Source: Verticillium longisporum (Eukaryota > Ascomycota > Sordariomycetes > Glomerellales > Plectosphaerellaceae). Taken from it: a DNA stretch of 64,000 bases. Shown one piece after another: positions 1 through 11,100 of the stretch. The translations under genes were made by a program, and so were the position numbers. The notes beneath the pieces are model-generated. The model searched no databases. It was given only the letters and a program-made list of their open reading frames with translations, and had not been told where the DNA came from. The DNA is taken from NCBI GenBank assembly GCA_019188255.1, contig JAETXT010000011.1:1612001-1676000 (forward strand), given 5' to 3'. How positions within the stretch are numbered: the stretch's first letter is position 1; every line of letters begins with the position of its first letter.

Positions 1-321
1 GACGAACGATTTTTTGCAGACCCCGAAACATTTGATGCCCTGCGCTTCTATAAGATGAGGCAGGCGTCCGAGGAGGAGGGGCACAGGTGGCAGTTCTCAA
101 GCATCGGCGACACCAATGTCAATTTTGGCGCTGGACGGCACGCCTGTCCTGGGAGGTTCTTTGCAGGCAACGAAATCAAGATGGTATTGGCCTATTTCCT
201 GCTGAAGTACGAGGTTAGGCTCAAGGAGGGGGAAGGTCGACCGAAGGGGATGATGATGGTTATGAGCAAAATGCCAGATCCCAACGCCGAACTGCTGTTC
301 CGCAGGAGAACGGTCGATTAA
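1..321 (+). CDS. Cytochrome P450, C-terminal part (gene runs off the left edge)
   Basis: The reading frame is open from base 1 and ends at a TAA at 319-321, so only the last 106 codons are present. The translation contains the heme-binding loop FGAGRHACPGRFFA, where the Cys is the axial heme ligand, followed by the usual L-helix and a short C-terminal beta region. The segment just upstream (DPETFDALRFYK) fits the region before the heme loop of fungal P450s of the CYP50/CYP52-like microsomal type. The ExxR motif and the N-terminal membrane anchor lie outside the window, so family, substrate and pathway cannot be assigned. Such genes often belong to secondary-metabolite clusters, but no partner gene is visible on this side. 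Confidence 0.93.
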   Translation, partial: DERFFADPETFDALRFYKMRQASEEEGHRWQFSSIGDTNVNFGAGRHACPGRFFAGNEIKMVLAYFLLKYEVRLKEGEGRPKGMMMVMSKMPDPNAELLFRRRTVD

Positions 322-548
322 GCGACGAACATGGCGAGGCGGGGCCTGGCGCTTCGTCGACGATTACTGGCTATGACCAGTGTACCAGTACTAGATGAAG
401 TAAATAAATGCGGTTAATGATGCGTATCTATCCACAAGAGGTCAACGGCTGACGATCATTGCAGACCGATGTTACCTGTGTTACAAGACTGATTCCGGGA
501 TCCGAACATCAGAGAGAGGTTAGAATGCGGGACTACCCGTTTGGTAGG

Positions 549-2855
549 TCACGCAAGGTATCTTCTTAGGTTGGCTGTCCTATCTACCTGACTGATCACC
601 CTCTGTGCCGCCCTAACTGGCCAACACGCCCAGAAGACCACAATCCCCACGCTCAACATCTTGACATGGGGCACTGTATTGGCTGCCGGGTAGATGTATC
701 TCAGGACGAAAAAGTACGAAAAGCAAAACACATACGTCGCGAGAATCGCAAAATGATTCCCCGTAAGCATGAGCGGCCGCAACGCTGCACTGCCCGGTTG
801 GTACATACTTTCCAGAGCCGTCCGCGACTTGAAGAGGAATAGGAACGCAAGGCAATAGCTCGATAGCCACACCCAGCGCTGCAGCACATCATCGACCCCC
901 GGCCAACCCTTATCCGCGTTGTAGCCATTGGGCAGTCCAAGCCAGGGGCCTGGAATGCAGACCCCGACCGAGGTCAAGTGTTGGAGGACGTTCATGGGCC
1001 GAAAAGCAAGGAGCCGTAGGCGCCCTAGCTGCATGCGGTTGCTGAGCCATGAGTTTTGCCAGTATGCGGCGCAGCAGAAATAGATCTGGCCGACAAGGAA
1101 CACCAGGTGGCTCGACCATGTCTCCGAGCCGAGCGTGCGGGCGTGGATGTAGAGTTGCACGAGGAAGATGGCGATGGCGGTTCTATAATTTGGAGATGTC
1201 CGGAAGAAGGCGTCGTAAACAGACGTTATGAGCGAAGGCGGGGTTCCAGGCCGGATTTCGAGCACGTACTGGCCGTGGCTCTGGTGGAGGGCCGACTGGA
1301 CGTGGAGGCTCGCGAACCTGCGCACGTAGTCCTCACCGGGAAGCGTCACGACTTGATTTATGAAGGGCGAAGAGTGCCAGGCCAGGGTCCAAAACGCCTC
1401 GCTGAAGCTGCGCGGCCTCATGACGACGGCGAAGCCTCGTTCGGCCTTTGGCTCGACGTCCTGCGACCACTTGGGCCCGAAGAACAGCGTGACCTCTTGC
1501 CAACGGCCCGAGTGGTCGAAAGCCGGCAGCACGGAGTGATCGGCCTTGCGGAAGCGGCCTCGAGGCGTCACGGCATGGAGGCGCTCGGGCAGGTTGTCGG
1601 CAAGCTGCAGGGTGATGCTGCCGCATGTTCCGTCGATATTGGGGGTGGGAAACTGCAGGGCACTGTGCCAGGTCGAGGTGGAGAGCGTCTCGATGGTTTC
1701 GTATTCCGCATACTGAGCTATTTCCCATGGTACCACGTAGACGGGGTCATCCGAGCCGCCGGCCGGCGCTATGACGGGCCTCGCGCGGTGCCACTCGGCC
1801 GCGGCGTGTTGCCGCGCCATGAGGAGACCCATGACGGAATGCTTGTCGTCATCCACATTTCGGCAGTTGAGCAGCGCGATGCGGACGTTCTCTTGACTCC
1901 CGCGGATCACCGGGACACGCATCTGAATCCCCGAGCTCGTCTGCCTGAGATCAATCCTGGACTCTGGACCAAAGGTCGCGGCGAGGGAACGGTCCGCCCA
2001 ACCGGTGAACCGCGCCGGTGTCGTGGCTAGCAGGCCTGAATAGCTTCCTGATGTTTTCGTAACCACTTCGAGCTCCGGTATCGTCCAGTGCTCGCTATCA
2101 ATGATGGTCGTCTTCATCTTGCCCCATGCAAATAATGACTGGTCGGATGAATTCTTCATGATCTCCTGCTGCAGCCTCAGAAACGCTTTCCTTCCCTCGC
2201 CGTACAGAAGCGGCATGTTGACATCGAAGAGGCCCATCAGGGAGTATGCCTGGTCCTCGAGACGGGTCGTCTGGCGAGTGGCGGCCCACGCCATGCGTTG
2301 CGCGACGCTCGCGGAACGGATATGGCTCTCGCCCGACAGGAAGCGCCTGGGAATGCTCGACGCTTCGCTGATGGCCTTTTGCAGCGACGTTCGCGTGCCG
2401 ATGAACTGCCAGTCTGCGTCGTAGAACTCGACCGTTTTGGGCGCGAGCAGCTCCTGCAGCGTCCAGCCGCGCTTGAACCACTCGCTCGCTCTGACCTCGG
2501 GCGGCGGCGCTACCGAACCGCCTGCCTTGACGTCGGTGAGATAGACGTAGCACACGGCCGACTGCTCGTACCACCGGAACATGGAGTTGATGGCCTCGGA
2601 CAGCTCGGCGCTGCTCGTCTTGTCGATGCAGCACGTGTCGATCCAGAGGTAGTCGTAGCCCTTCTTCGCCGCGAGGTCACAGGCGCCGGAGAGCTTGGCG
2701 TAGCCGGGCAGGCTGGCATGATCGGGCCGCGCGAGGTCTTGCAGCGTCAGCTCCGCGTCCTGCCAGCGGTGCGACAGGATTGCATAGCGCGTTCTCGAGC
2801 TGTCGAAGATTTTGCGGTCGACGAGCTGCTTCGACCTGACGTCAACGAGACGCAT
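549..2855 (-). CDS. HET-domain (heterokaryon incompatibility) protein with C-terminal membrane segments
   Basis: This is one uninterrupted frame of 768 codons. Residues 1 to about 240 form a HET domain with its hallmark blocks: YAILSHRW near residue 25, YLWIDTCCIDK near 70, WFKRGWTLQELLAP near 125, and the SVAQRMAWAA...DQAYSLMGLFDVNMPLLYGEG block near 185-225. HET domains are TIR-like and trigger cell death after fusion of incompatible hyphae or on other recognition events. There is no NACHT, ankyrin or WD40 module. The middle is an unassigned beta-rich region, and the last 200 residues contain about five hydrophobic segments (for example AILATYVFCFSYFFVLRYIY), suggesting membrane anchoring. 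Methionine 1 directly precedes the conserved N-terminus, so the start is likely right. The trigger is unknown. Confidence 0.9.
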   Translation of the reverse strand: MRLVDVRSKQLVDRKIFDSSRTRYAILSHRWQDAELTLQDLARPDHASLPGYAKLSGACDLAAKKGYDYLWIDTCCIDKTSSAELSEAINSMFRWYEQSAVCYVYLTDVKAGGSVAPPPEVRASEWFKRGWTLQELLAPKTVEFYDADWQFIGTRTSLQKAISEASSIPRRFLSGESHIRSASVAQRMAWAATRQTTRLEDQAYSLMGLFDVNMPLLYGEGRKAFLRLQQEIMKNSSDQSLFAWGKMKTTIIDSEHWTIPELEVVTKTSGSYSGLLATTPARFTGWADRSLAATFGPESRIDLRQTSSGIQMRVPVIRGSQENVRIALLNCRNVDDDKHSVMGLLMARQHAAAEWHRARPVIAPAGGSDDPVYVVPWEIAQYAEYETIETLSTSTWHSALQFPTPNIDGTCGSITLQLADNLPERLHAVTPRGRFRKADHSVLPAFDHSGRWQEVTLFFGPKWSQDVEPKAERGFAVVMRPRSFSEAFWTLAWHSSPFINQVVTLPGEDYVRRFASLHVQSALHQSHGQYVLEIRPGTPPSLITSVYDAFFRTSPNYRTAIAIFLVQLYIHARTLGSETWSSHLVFLVGQIYFCCAAYWQNSWLSNRMQLGRLRLLAFRPMNVLQHLTSVGVCIPGPWLGLPNGYNADKGWPGVDDVLQRWVWLSSYCLAFLFLFKSRTALESMYQPGSAALRPLMLTGNHFAILATYVFCFSYFFVLRYIYPAANTVPHVKMLSVGIVVFWACWPVRAAQRVISQVDRTANLRRYLA

Positions 2856-3623
2856 GATGGGTCCTGAAGCCGCTTGTGATTATGAAGTGAGGTGCAAAGA
2901 AAGGCTGGGGTAAAGTCGATTGAGACGATGCGTTTCGAGGTGCGGTGGATGTGAAACGCTCAGGAGCTGATGGCATTCAAGACAGAGATGCACATGCCCT
3001 CGAGACGAGTTGTCAACTTCGTCAGTTGGTTTGTCAGTGAGAGTACTCGCTTGGGCTTTGGGGGTGGCGTGAGCTGATGCAAGGCGCAGCAGCATCAGGC
3101 GTGTTGCCAGCGTGCAGTGCCTCATCCCCAGTCGGGTGCAGCAACTGTCTGTTCAGCTGTCCAGCCTTGCTGACATTTCGGCTGTTCTGCCTAGAATGCC
3201 CAAATGTGGCCGCAGTATTTGATCTACTCAGTCTTTGTGGTCAAGTCTACGATATTCGGCCGAGTTGAAGTTGACGTTTTGCTTCACAAGGGACTAGAGT
3301 CACATGTTGAGGCTGCTTCACGACAACCCAGCAGTGCGATGTGCCAGCCCAGACCAGGCATGTCGAACCAGATCACGATTTCCAATAAAGCAACAAAATC
3401 ATGATGCAATAGGTATTCATTTATTCTACATACGTGTGACAGTCCATGCTCGCGTCTCATGTGAGGCTCATTCCGCATTTGTCGCATCCCAAGTTAATCC
3501 CAACGCCCAAGCCATCAATCCATTTCCCTGCCGTGTCAGCAGAGGCCTCCTGCTCTAGGACGCGCTGAGTCAGGAAACATGCATGCCTTTTCCGTTGAAT
3601 CCAACCAAAGCCGTCCCAGACAA
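2856..3623. other. Intergenic region, no gene seen
   Basis: This 768-base stretch lies upstream of the minus-strand HET gene and downstream of the minus-strand 372-codon gene. It should hold the HET promoter and the 3' end of the neighbour. Only short, unconvincing reading frames occur. Confidence 0.6.
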
Positions 3624-4742
3624 TCACCTCTCGCGACGGTACCCGGCACGCCTGTTCCTGCGCTTCTCCTCGGCATAGTCGCTGCCGACGGCGCTGGGGC
3701 TGTTGGGCACGGGAATGCCGTTGCGGTAGCTCCTCGTGCCAATGTCGCTCTCGCCCTCCTCGCGAATAAGACCGACGCGGCTGCCCCGCTGCAGACCGAC
3801 ATCGCTCTCGGACACGTTGCTGTCGGCACGCTGGTAGCTAAAGTCCCGCCGAGCGGAGCCCGCAGCGCGTCCCCTCTCGGCTAGCCTCCTCGCCTCGGCG
3901 CGGATCCTCTCCTGCTCGCGGTCGGCCGTCCGGTCGGCCGTGCTGTACACCTTTCGGATACCACCGGCCTTCTTGCGGCTGCTCGGCGGCGGCGTCGTGT
4001 TGGACAGCAGGGTCGAGCTGACGGTCGAGTCGGCCGGGTTCGTGCTGCCGTCCCACTCGCTGGCCTCGGACGCGGCGTTGAGGCCGCCGACGCGGGCGGG
4101 CCTCTCGTGGCGGTAGCTGCGCAGGTGCTGCTTGGCCTCGCGCTCGGCGTCCTCCTCCAGCGGCGCCTGGCCCGCGGCGGGCACAAACTCCGTCTTCTCG
4201 TCGTGGTGCTTCTTCTCGTTCTTGTGCTCCTTCTCGCGGCAGCGACGCTCCTTCTCCTTGCTCTTGTCGCGGCGCTTCTTCTCGCGTCGCTCGCGCGCCG
4301 CAATGTCCGAGGCGCCGGCCGTGATGCCCGACAGAGCCGTCGTCGCGTCGTCATTGTCGTCATCGCGGTACCCGCTGCCGCCGTTGCGGGACCCGCGCCG
4401 GCCGTCAAAGTCCTTGTAGACGGACCCGCCGCCGAGGTTGGTCGAGGGCGTGGCGCCCGTCAGGAGGGTGCCGTTGGGCCCGCGGCGGCGCAGCACCGTC
4501 GTCTTGTAGTCGTCCCAGTCGTTCTCCTTGAAGTAGAAGCCGCCATTCTTGGCCCAGAAGAAGAACCATATGCCGGTGCAGACAAGGGCAGCGCCGATGA
4601 GGCCGAAGACGACGAAGACGACCGTGTTGTTGATGTCGTGGGCGTCCGTCGTGCCCTTGTGGGGATCCGTCTTCTTCTCATCCGACGACTCGTCGGCACG
4701 GCGCAGGATGACTGCCGCGAGAGTGTGCAGGGCCGGTGCCAT
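3624..4742 (-). CDS. Conserved single-pass membrane protein with charged, disordered cytoplasmic tail
   Basis: The frame is 372 codons without an intron. After a short polar N-terminus there is one clear transmembrane helix at residues 41-64 (VVFVVFGLIG...FFFWA). It is followed at once by a compact block (GGFYFKENDWDDYKTTVLRRRGPNGT) that looks strongly constrained, then a gly/ser-rich stretch. A long Lys/Arg/Glu-rich region follows (about 150-200, with ERREKKRRDKSKEKERR), and then a low-complexity tail. I recognise this as a type conserved in filamentous ascomycetes but know no function. The highly charged tail explains the long antisense frame over the same DNA, which I do not regard as a gene. 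Confidence 0.8.
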   Translation of the reverse strand: MAPALHTLAAVILRRADESSDEKKTDPHKGTTDAHDINNTVVFVVFGLIGAALVCTGIWFFFWAKNGGFYFKENDWDDYKTTVLRRRGPNGTLLTGATPSTNLGGGSVYKDFDGRRGSRNGGSGYRDDDNDDATTALSGITAGASDIAARERREKKRRDKSKEKERRCREKEHKNEKKHHDEKTEFVPAAGQAPLEEDAEREAKQHLRSYRHERPARVGGLNAASEASEWDGSTNPADSTVSSTLLSNTTPPPSSRKKAGGIRKVYSTADRTADREQERIRAEARRLAERGRAAGSARRDFSYQRADSNVSESDVGLQRGSRVGLIREEGESDIGTRSYRNGIPVPNSPSAVGSDYAEEKRRNRRAGYRRER

Positions 4743-6426
4743 GGCTGTGGTGAAATGGTGGTAGTCGTGGTCGTGGAATGTGGGCTCGTGTTCCAGTTGG
4801 GTGGGCTGGCGCCGAGGACCAGCGATGAGCGAGGTGAAGGGTTCTCGATGGATGTTAGGAATGCGAAATGGAGATCAGTTTGTGGTCTTGATGTAGTTGC
4901 AGTTGTTAATACCCCGCGTCTTGTCTTGGTGCCAGGTGACGAAGAGACGAAGGAGGGAATGGAGGGCAAGTTGAGCGTTGAGGCAGGCACAGATGTGAGG
5001 CAAGTACGAGAGTGCCACCGTGGGAAGGAGCGGCGTTGCCAAAGGAACCCGAAATGCCCGTGGCTGGGCCGCCGGGCTGTGACGGGGGGCTGGTGAACGT
5101 GTGGTCCAATGACGTCGTAAGTAAACACATTTCTGTATCCCAGCAACCAGCCACACTATGCTCAGCGCACTTTCACAAATTCGGCTTAGGTCAGCGCCAA
5201 CATCGTTCCGTCCCGCAACCGCCCAGGCTGGGGCCTGTCAGTTTCACATTTGCGACACCAGGCCAGCGCATCGCCTCCACTCCCAACGACAGTCAGTCAA
5301 TGCTAATACGAGAGACAAGGCAAGCCAGTGAAATGGGCCGGCAACGTCCACACTCGCCATTCATTTGCTCATCGCCTTTCACTTTCAGAAACGAGAAATG
5401 TCACAGGCGTCATACAAAAACAGTTGAGCGACATTATGCCTTTTCAATTCGAGCCCGTCCCACCTACGGCGGTCAGGACGCCCTTTGCTCTGATGTCTTC
5501 AGTATTCGGTCTTTGATCGTAGTGTACCACTGGTCATCTTCTCTCCGTGGTCTGTTCCATCCCATCAGCTGTTCTGCTGCTGGACATGCTGTACCAGGCA
5601 GGATAACCAGCTGCCAAACGAAAACCTGCCCATCGCTGAGCCGTCGAGGTGCGAACCCCACGGCCCATCCTTACATGACGTTGTCTATCATAGATGAAAA
5701 ATAGAAATAAAAGTGAAGAACAATCCCGCCTTCCCAGTCCCTGACATCTGCCTTCTCAACACCAAAGCGGTCGGTAGATCGAGCAGACCGTTGTACGATC
5801 CATTTCGTCGATGACCTGGTGCCCAAGGACGACCCTTCACTGAGGTTGAGTGTTCGGTGAACAAACGGGGAGGGAAAAGGTGAGGGGGGAGGGGGGCGCG
5901 TTTTACAAATGGTGTCAGGAGAGGGCCGGCTCCTTTCCATGAGCAAGACCAGTCTCGCCCATAGGTTCTCCAGCCCTCAATCCATACAGGAACTGCCCGA
6001 AAAGTATACATGGTTGGTCCTACTATCGAGACAAAATTCGAGAAAGACCCCGGAGAGAAAAGGAGAACAGGTATGAGAAGAAAGTGCCTCTCTGCCCAAG
6101 ACATATGTTCATGCTTTCCTCTTGCAAAGACTTCCCATGCTCCAGTATCAGTCTGGGTTGCCATGCTTCAGTGACAGCTTCAGCGAGTCAAAAAGGTCGA
6201 AGAAAAGAAAAACTGGGGAAAATAAGAAACGGAAGAGGTATAGGGCCGACAACTTGGTATGGAGTGTGAAAACGCAATAGCCCAAGGAAAAGGTAAATGC
6301 AAACGCTCCCGAGCCATGAGATGAGCCGCACAAAGGAAACGCCTTCGCTTGCCATCCATCATCCGTCATCCATCATTCATCATCCATCTGTCCACTTCAT
6401 TACATCATGATACTCGTCGCCATGCC
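4743..6426. other. Intergenic region, no gene seen
   Basis: About 1.7 kb lies between two minus-strand genes. It should contain the promoter and leader of the 372-codon gene and the 3' end of the 589-codon gene. The reading frames inside are short, overlap on both strands and show no recognisable domain. Confidence 0.55.
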
Positions 6427-8196
6427 TTAGAAGAATGGCGGCCGACCGTAGGCTTCATACGACGGGCTGCGACCATAGATCGAAGACGGCGCCTGGCTGG
6501 AAGAGCGAGCCCGGATGGGCAGTCGCTCGAGCCGGCCGCGACGCTGGTCTTCGCCGTAAATGGTGCTCGCCCGATCGCTACCGCCGCCGCCGGCACGGGA
6601 ACCTCCACCGCCCTGCTGGGTGATGTTGATTTCTCCGCCATCCTCGCAGTGGATCTCAGCGCCTCCCACCTTGAGCGTCGCCGAGCCCGTCACCTTGATC
6701 GTGAAGTCATCGTCGCCCTGGCCAGCCGAAGACCGAGTTGTACGTGTCGTGTTGCTCTGCCGGTTATCGCTCTCGTCCCGGCTCTCGCTACTGCGTGTAG
6801 AGCGGCTGCTCTTGTCGCTGTTGCGCTTGCCGGCCTTGCGAAGTGTCTCTGCCGTCAGGGGCAGAGTGGCACCACCGTTGATGTCGTCCTGGTAGGCTGC
6901 TGCTGCGCGGAACTTGTCTTCGTAATCGAAACTGCCGGCACTGCTGCCATAGTACGAGTGACGCCGACCAGAGCTGGCGGCAGGCTCAATGCGGTAGGGA
7001 ATGCCGCCCTCAAGCGCAGCGCTCTCGCGTCGCTGGCTTCGCGAAAGTTGGGCACCTTCGCCATAGCCGTAGCTGATAGAGCGTGAGGGGACAATCTCCC
7101 GGTACAGAATATCCTCGCCATCAAAATCTCCGTCGTCGAAGCCGCCATAGTCGATGGCTCGCCGGGGCTGTACAGGAGGTGCGGACGGAGGAGGTGGGCC
7201 TCGAATGGCAGCTCGTCTAGGACCTGTAGTGACGGGACGAGGAGGGGGAGGCATACGCCGCCTGTCCTCCTCCACACTGTATTTCTTCAGCGAAGGCCGT
7301 CGAACTAAGCTGATGTCGTTCTCCTGCTCATACTCCTCATACGGATACATCGGAGCTGGGTCGAAAGGCTGCCCGGCGGACACGTTCGGACGATGACCAC
7401 TTGCAGATGAAGGCCGCTGGAAGCGCTGCGCGAGGTGTTGGTGTTGGGGACCACCCATAGCGCTGCCTCCAAAGTAGTCGACTTGGGGCGCCGCCGATGG
7501 AGGTGGGTAAGGCGCAGGGCTGGAACCGTAAGAAGGCGCGGGATAGAGTGGAGGGGGGGCAACACCACCAGGGTGTTGAGACCACCACTGAGTGTTAGAA
7601 GTGGGCGGTCGAGAGCCGGCTCCGTAGTAGCTGCTGGGGCGAGAGGCTGTCATGGCACGGGGCCGGTGGGAAGCTGACGGGCTCACGCCATAGTAGGCAG
7701 CATCGTCATTGCCGCCGGTCGGTCGCCTATAGGCATCTTGCGACTGCGAATGCGAGTGGAGGATAGGAGCAGGGGTCGTCTTCGAGTGCTTAGTCGGTGG
7801 GCGAACGCTAGCCTTCCTGGCAGCTCGCTCGGCCTCGCGCTCAAGCTCCCTCCTGCGCTCTCGCTCTCGCTCCTTTGCTTTGTCCTTCTCTTTGGTGCGC
7901 TCCTTTTCCTTGGCTCTGTATCTCGCCTCCTTGTCCTTCTTGGAGGGGCCGATGGCGTGGACGGTTGAGTCAGAGTCGGTCAAGGCGTTGTGTGGTGAAG
8001 AGGAGCCCGAGCCCGATTGAGGGCGGAGCGAGGGCCGGTGTTTGCGGGACTTGCTCGTGTTGGAGCGCTCTTTGCTGGGGCTCGGGGCCTCGGAGACCGC
8101 GTAGCGTTCAGTGCCTGCAATGACGGAGCCTGTATCGTCGTTGGCCTCCTCGACGTACGAGACGCGGTTGTGTTTGGTGGGCGACCTTTTGCTCAT
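6427..8196 (-). CDS. Conserved long disordered protein (charged, Pro/Ser-rich), function unknown
   Basis: The frame is open from 8355, but I place the start at the second Met (8196). The translation there begins with a plausible conserved sequence (MSKRSPTKHNRVSYVEE), whereas the upstream 53 codons look like leader. The product is 589 residues. It has a Ser/Lys-rich N-terminus, a strongly charged Lys/Glu/Arg stretch about residues 95-140 that may form a single alpha helix, then a long Pro/Ser/Tyr-rich segment. A small ordered-looking block near the C-terminus (DDDFTIKVTGSATLKVGG...EIHCEDGGEINITQQ) resembles a beta strand array. The last residues (YGRSPSYEAYGRPPFF) look constrained. No catalytic motif is visible. 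It may be a scaffold or RNA-associated protein, but that is only a guess from composition. Confidence 0.78.
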   Translation of the reverse strand: MSKRSPTKHNRVSYVEEANDDTGSVIAGTERYAVSEAPSPSKERSNTSKSRKHRPSLRPQSGSGSSSPHNALTDSDSTVHAIGPSKKDKEARYRAKEKERTKEKDKAKERERERRRELEREAERAARKASVRPPTKHSKTTPAPILHSHSQSQDAYRRPTGGNDDAAYYGVSPSASHRPRAMTASRPSSYYGAGSRPPTSNTQWWSQHPGGVAPPPLYPAPSYGSSPAPYPPPSAAPQVDYFGGSAMGGPQHQHLAQRFQRPSSASGHRPNVSAGQPFDPAPMYPYEEYEQENDISLVRRPSLKKYSVEEDRRRMPPPPRPVTTGPRRAAIRGPPPPSAPPVQPRRAIDYGGFDDGDFDGEDILYREIVPSRSISYGYGEGAQLSRSQRRESAALEGGIPYRIEPAASSGRRHSYYGSSAGSFDYEDKFRAAAAYQDDINGGATLPLTAETLRKAGKRNSDKSSRSTRSSESRDESDNRQSNTTRTTRSSAGQGDDDFTIKVTGSATLKVGGAEIHCEDGGEINITQQGGGGSRAGGGGSDRASTIYGEDQRRGRLERLPIRARSSSQAPSSIYGRSPSYEAYGRPPFF

Positions 8197-11100
8197 GGCG
8201 GGCAATATTTTGTCGGGTCGCAACTCGAGAGCAGCCACTGAGGGATGGTGCCAGCCGATGTTGGTGCGAGAGAGGCGAAGAAGCCTCTGAAAGAGGCGGG
8301 GCACGTCGGAAGAGTCGCAGTATCGCCAGTGTCTGTCTTGGGTGGTATGGGACAATTGTGGTAAAAGTCGCAGCCTTGGGTGGGAAAGTGGGAGCTAGGA
8401 ACTTTTTGTGTGTGAGAGAAGGTAAAGTTGGTTCCGCAGGTGGGGATCAGGAATATTGATGCGACAGGATGGGCACCGAAGTGAATGCGGGATGGGCGTT
8501 GGGGAGCGGGCCTGAGAGGAGTGTCCGCAATAATGGGATGGATAGAGGGGGGGGGGCCTAAAACAGCGGCGAGGAATGGGGGGAAGCGACAGCGGGAGGG
8601 GAGAAGTCTTGTCTGGCAGGCAGCCCCAGGCCAGTAGGTTGTAGCCGAGCAGCCCAGCAGGGATGAATGGGAGTGAGTGAAGTGAGCAAAGGTGGCTCGT
8701 GCTGGTTGCCAGGGGCGTCCTTGTCGGCGTCCAAGTCCTTGTCGAGCCGCTAGGGTCTTTCCTTCTTGAGAGCCTAAACGGGGTCAACGTTGGGTCGTCT
8801 TGCTGATGGAAGGGTCGTGGCCGATCAGATGATGACGGCAATGTTTTTTTTGATGGCGCTGATCAATGTTTTTGATGAGATGGGGAGATGAGGAATCCAG
8901 GAGGACACGGGGGAGGGAAAAAAAGAAAGGAAAGAGAAAAAGCCGTCGACGCAATAAAGCCAGTCGCCAGTCAAATTCTCCAGGTGCAGTGTGTGTGTGT
9001 GTGTACTTTGCAAGGTGGGCAGGTACCTACCTGAGGTAGGGTGTGTCTGATGCCGGTGGGTGTCTTGCCGCAATACAGGAAGGAGGAGACACGGCAGACT
9101 GAGGAGGAGACGAGGGAAAGGGGAGGGGTGTGGGCAGCGCACACCAGAGCTACGGGTTCCAATCGTGGGGAATGAATGACTTCAGGAGCAGGCCTGAAGA
9201 CAGGCGGAGCCAGAGTAGGAGTCACTGTACAGTGCCTGGAGTACAGGTCTGGTAGGTGCGGGATGCAGGGCACCCAGAAAGCAATAGAAAGTGGCAGAGA
9301 GGGGTGCCTGTAGACGGCGGTGACTCGTTTGGGACAGCAGCGGAGGAAGACGCAGGTAGGTGCAGGTGCAGGTGAAGAATGGCGAGGAAGGGAACACCGC
9401 CCAGGTCGCAGGAGCTACTGTCGGAATGCGGTAGTTCTTTCTCTGTCTGCGCGTCTCTGTTTCTATACTCTGCTTCCCTTTGGATCTGCCACTTGAATCT
9501 TGGCTGGCGTGTTGTCCGGTCGGTCTATAGCTGGCGGTATCGTCAAAGGCTGTGTCACGCTTAACATCAACATTGTGGCCACTTAGAAAGTAAGGCTACC
9601 TGGTTGTACGTAGGCGCGCGAGAAACGGCGGGAGAGTTCTGTCTGGGTGGCAGGGCCAGAGCCATAGCCAGTGGGCAGGCCGCCACGTTGGACTGAGGTA
9701 TGGGTGTGGGCCTATCAACCGTCAAGAAGGGGGAAGGGGTCGGGGCGCGTGGGCGTGTGAGACCAATGCCAACGTGTGCGCTGTGAGAGGAAAACGCAGA
9801 CAGGCACCTACCGGGGCAAGGAAGGGGTACCTCAAGGCAAGGTAAGGTAGGGAGGCAGACAGCCAGGCGGAAAGACTTTCCACAAGCCCGGATGGGGTGG
9901 CAGGAGCGAGTGAGGCGTCGAGGTAATCTCCCGCGTGTGTCGTCGACGTGGTCTCTCTCGCTCTCTGTCAATCTTTCTCCCCTTCTCTTCGCTGGTCTTT
10001 GCCTGTTATCCGTCTTGCTTCTGTGTTGCCGCTTTCGTCCCTTTTCGAAGGACGGACGAAATGAAAGACGGTATCCCAACCGGGATCTACCTTTAGGACG
10101 GACTGTTCAGCGGTGCTAAGACCTACGGACCGCCCCGGCGCAAATCAATCAGCGTCCGAGTCTGAGCGCTCCGGACTGACGGACAGAAGCACGCAGGCCC
10201 AATTGTGGAGAACCTTGCCTTCTTTTCTGCCCTGGAATGGAGCCCCAGTTTGGCCTTGCCGGGAAGAGAAGTACGTTTCGTTTCTTCCCGCCCGCGACCG
10301 AGCTGTCGAAATGGACGCCCCCCGTCACCAGAAGCTTGACTTGGAGAGTAGCGGAAAGGGGGGCAAAACCTTCTGTGCAGGTCCCACCTTCTAGGCTGGG
10401 CGTGTCGGTGTGCGGTGCGAGAATAACGATATCAAAGCTGTCAGAGAAAGTAATGGTTCAGTACCTGATGGTGCTTGTTGTTGTTTTGGTCCAGGTGGTG
10501 CTGCTGCTGTCGCTGGTGCTGCGCCTCTGCGCCGTTGGCCTCGATAACCCTTTGCTCGAGCACTCGAGCTGGCTAATGACAACAGCTTCGTACCACGAGA
10601 AGATGCGACCAACGGCACATCCGTCTGCTTGACTGCCAATCAATTCGTGCGTCGATGACGGAGTGTCAGTAGCTCGTTGGAGGTATGTGTCCTACCCTTT
10701 TCGTCCAGCACTCTCCTGGCGTGACCCCGTCTCCCGCGTTTCGTTTCGTCGTTTTAATGCCCGACTTCGTAGATCTTGGCCTTTGGGTATCAATCCACGG
10801 CGCACGCGGACCGGGGTGGCTGGCCTCACAGACCCGGCAAGGCGAGAAAAGATCGGGGAAGAAGAAAATTGCGGGTGTCCCGAAAGGGATTTCGCGCTTT
10901 TCCTTCAGTGACAAATGTCGCTCACCCGAAAAGCAGGTTGGCGATGCTATCGTGCCTTTCTTTCCATGCGCATGAGAACGCCGAGCCTGAGACGAGAATC
11001 GCCAACCTCTAAGGGGGGATTGAACTGGCCTGAATCTTCGCCCGCCCTTTCAGCTTTCTGGCATTCCCACCGGCGTACGACGTGGTCCGTTCCAGGCAGC

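Noticed and set aside
1056..2030. 324-codon plus frame over the HET gene
   Set aside because: Antisense shadow of a clear HET-domain gene.
4107..5096. 329-codon plus frame over the 372-codon membrane-protein gene
   Set aside because: Val/Leu/Ala-rich mirror of the Lys/Glu/Arg-rich sense protein; no domain.
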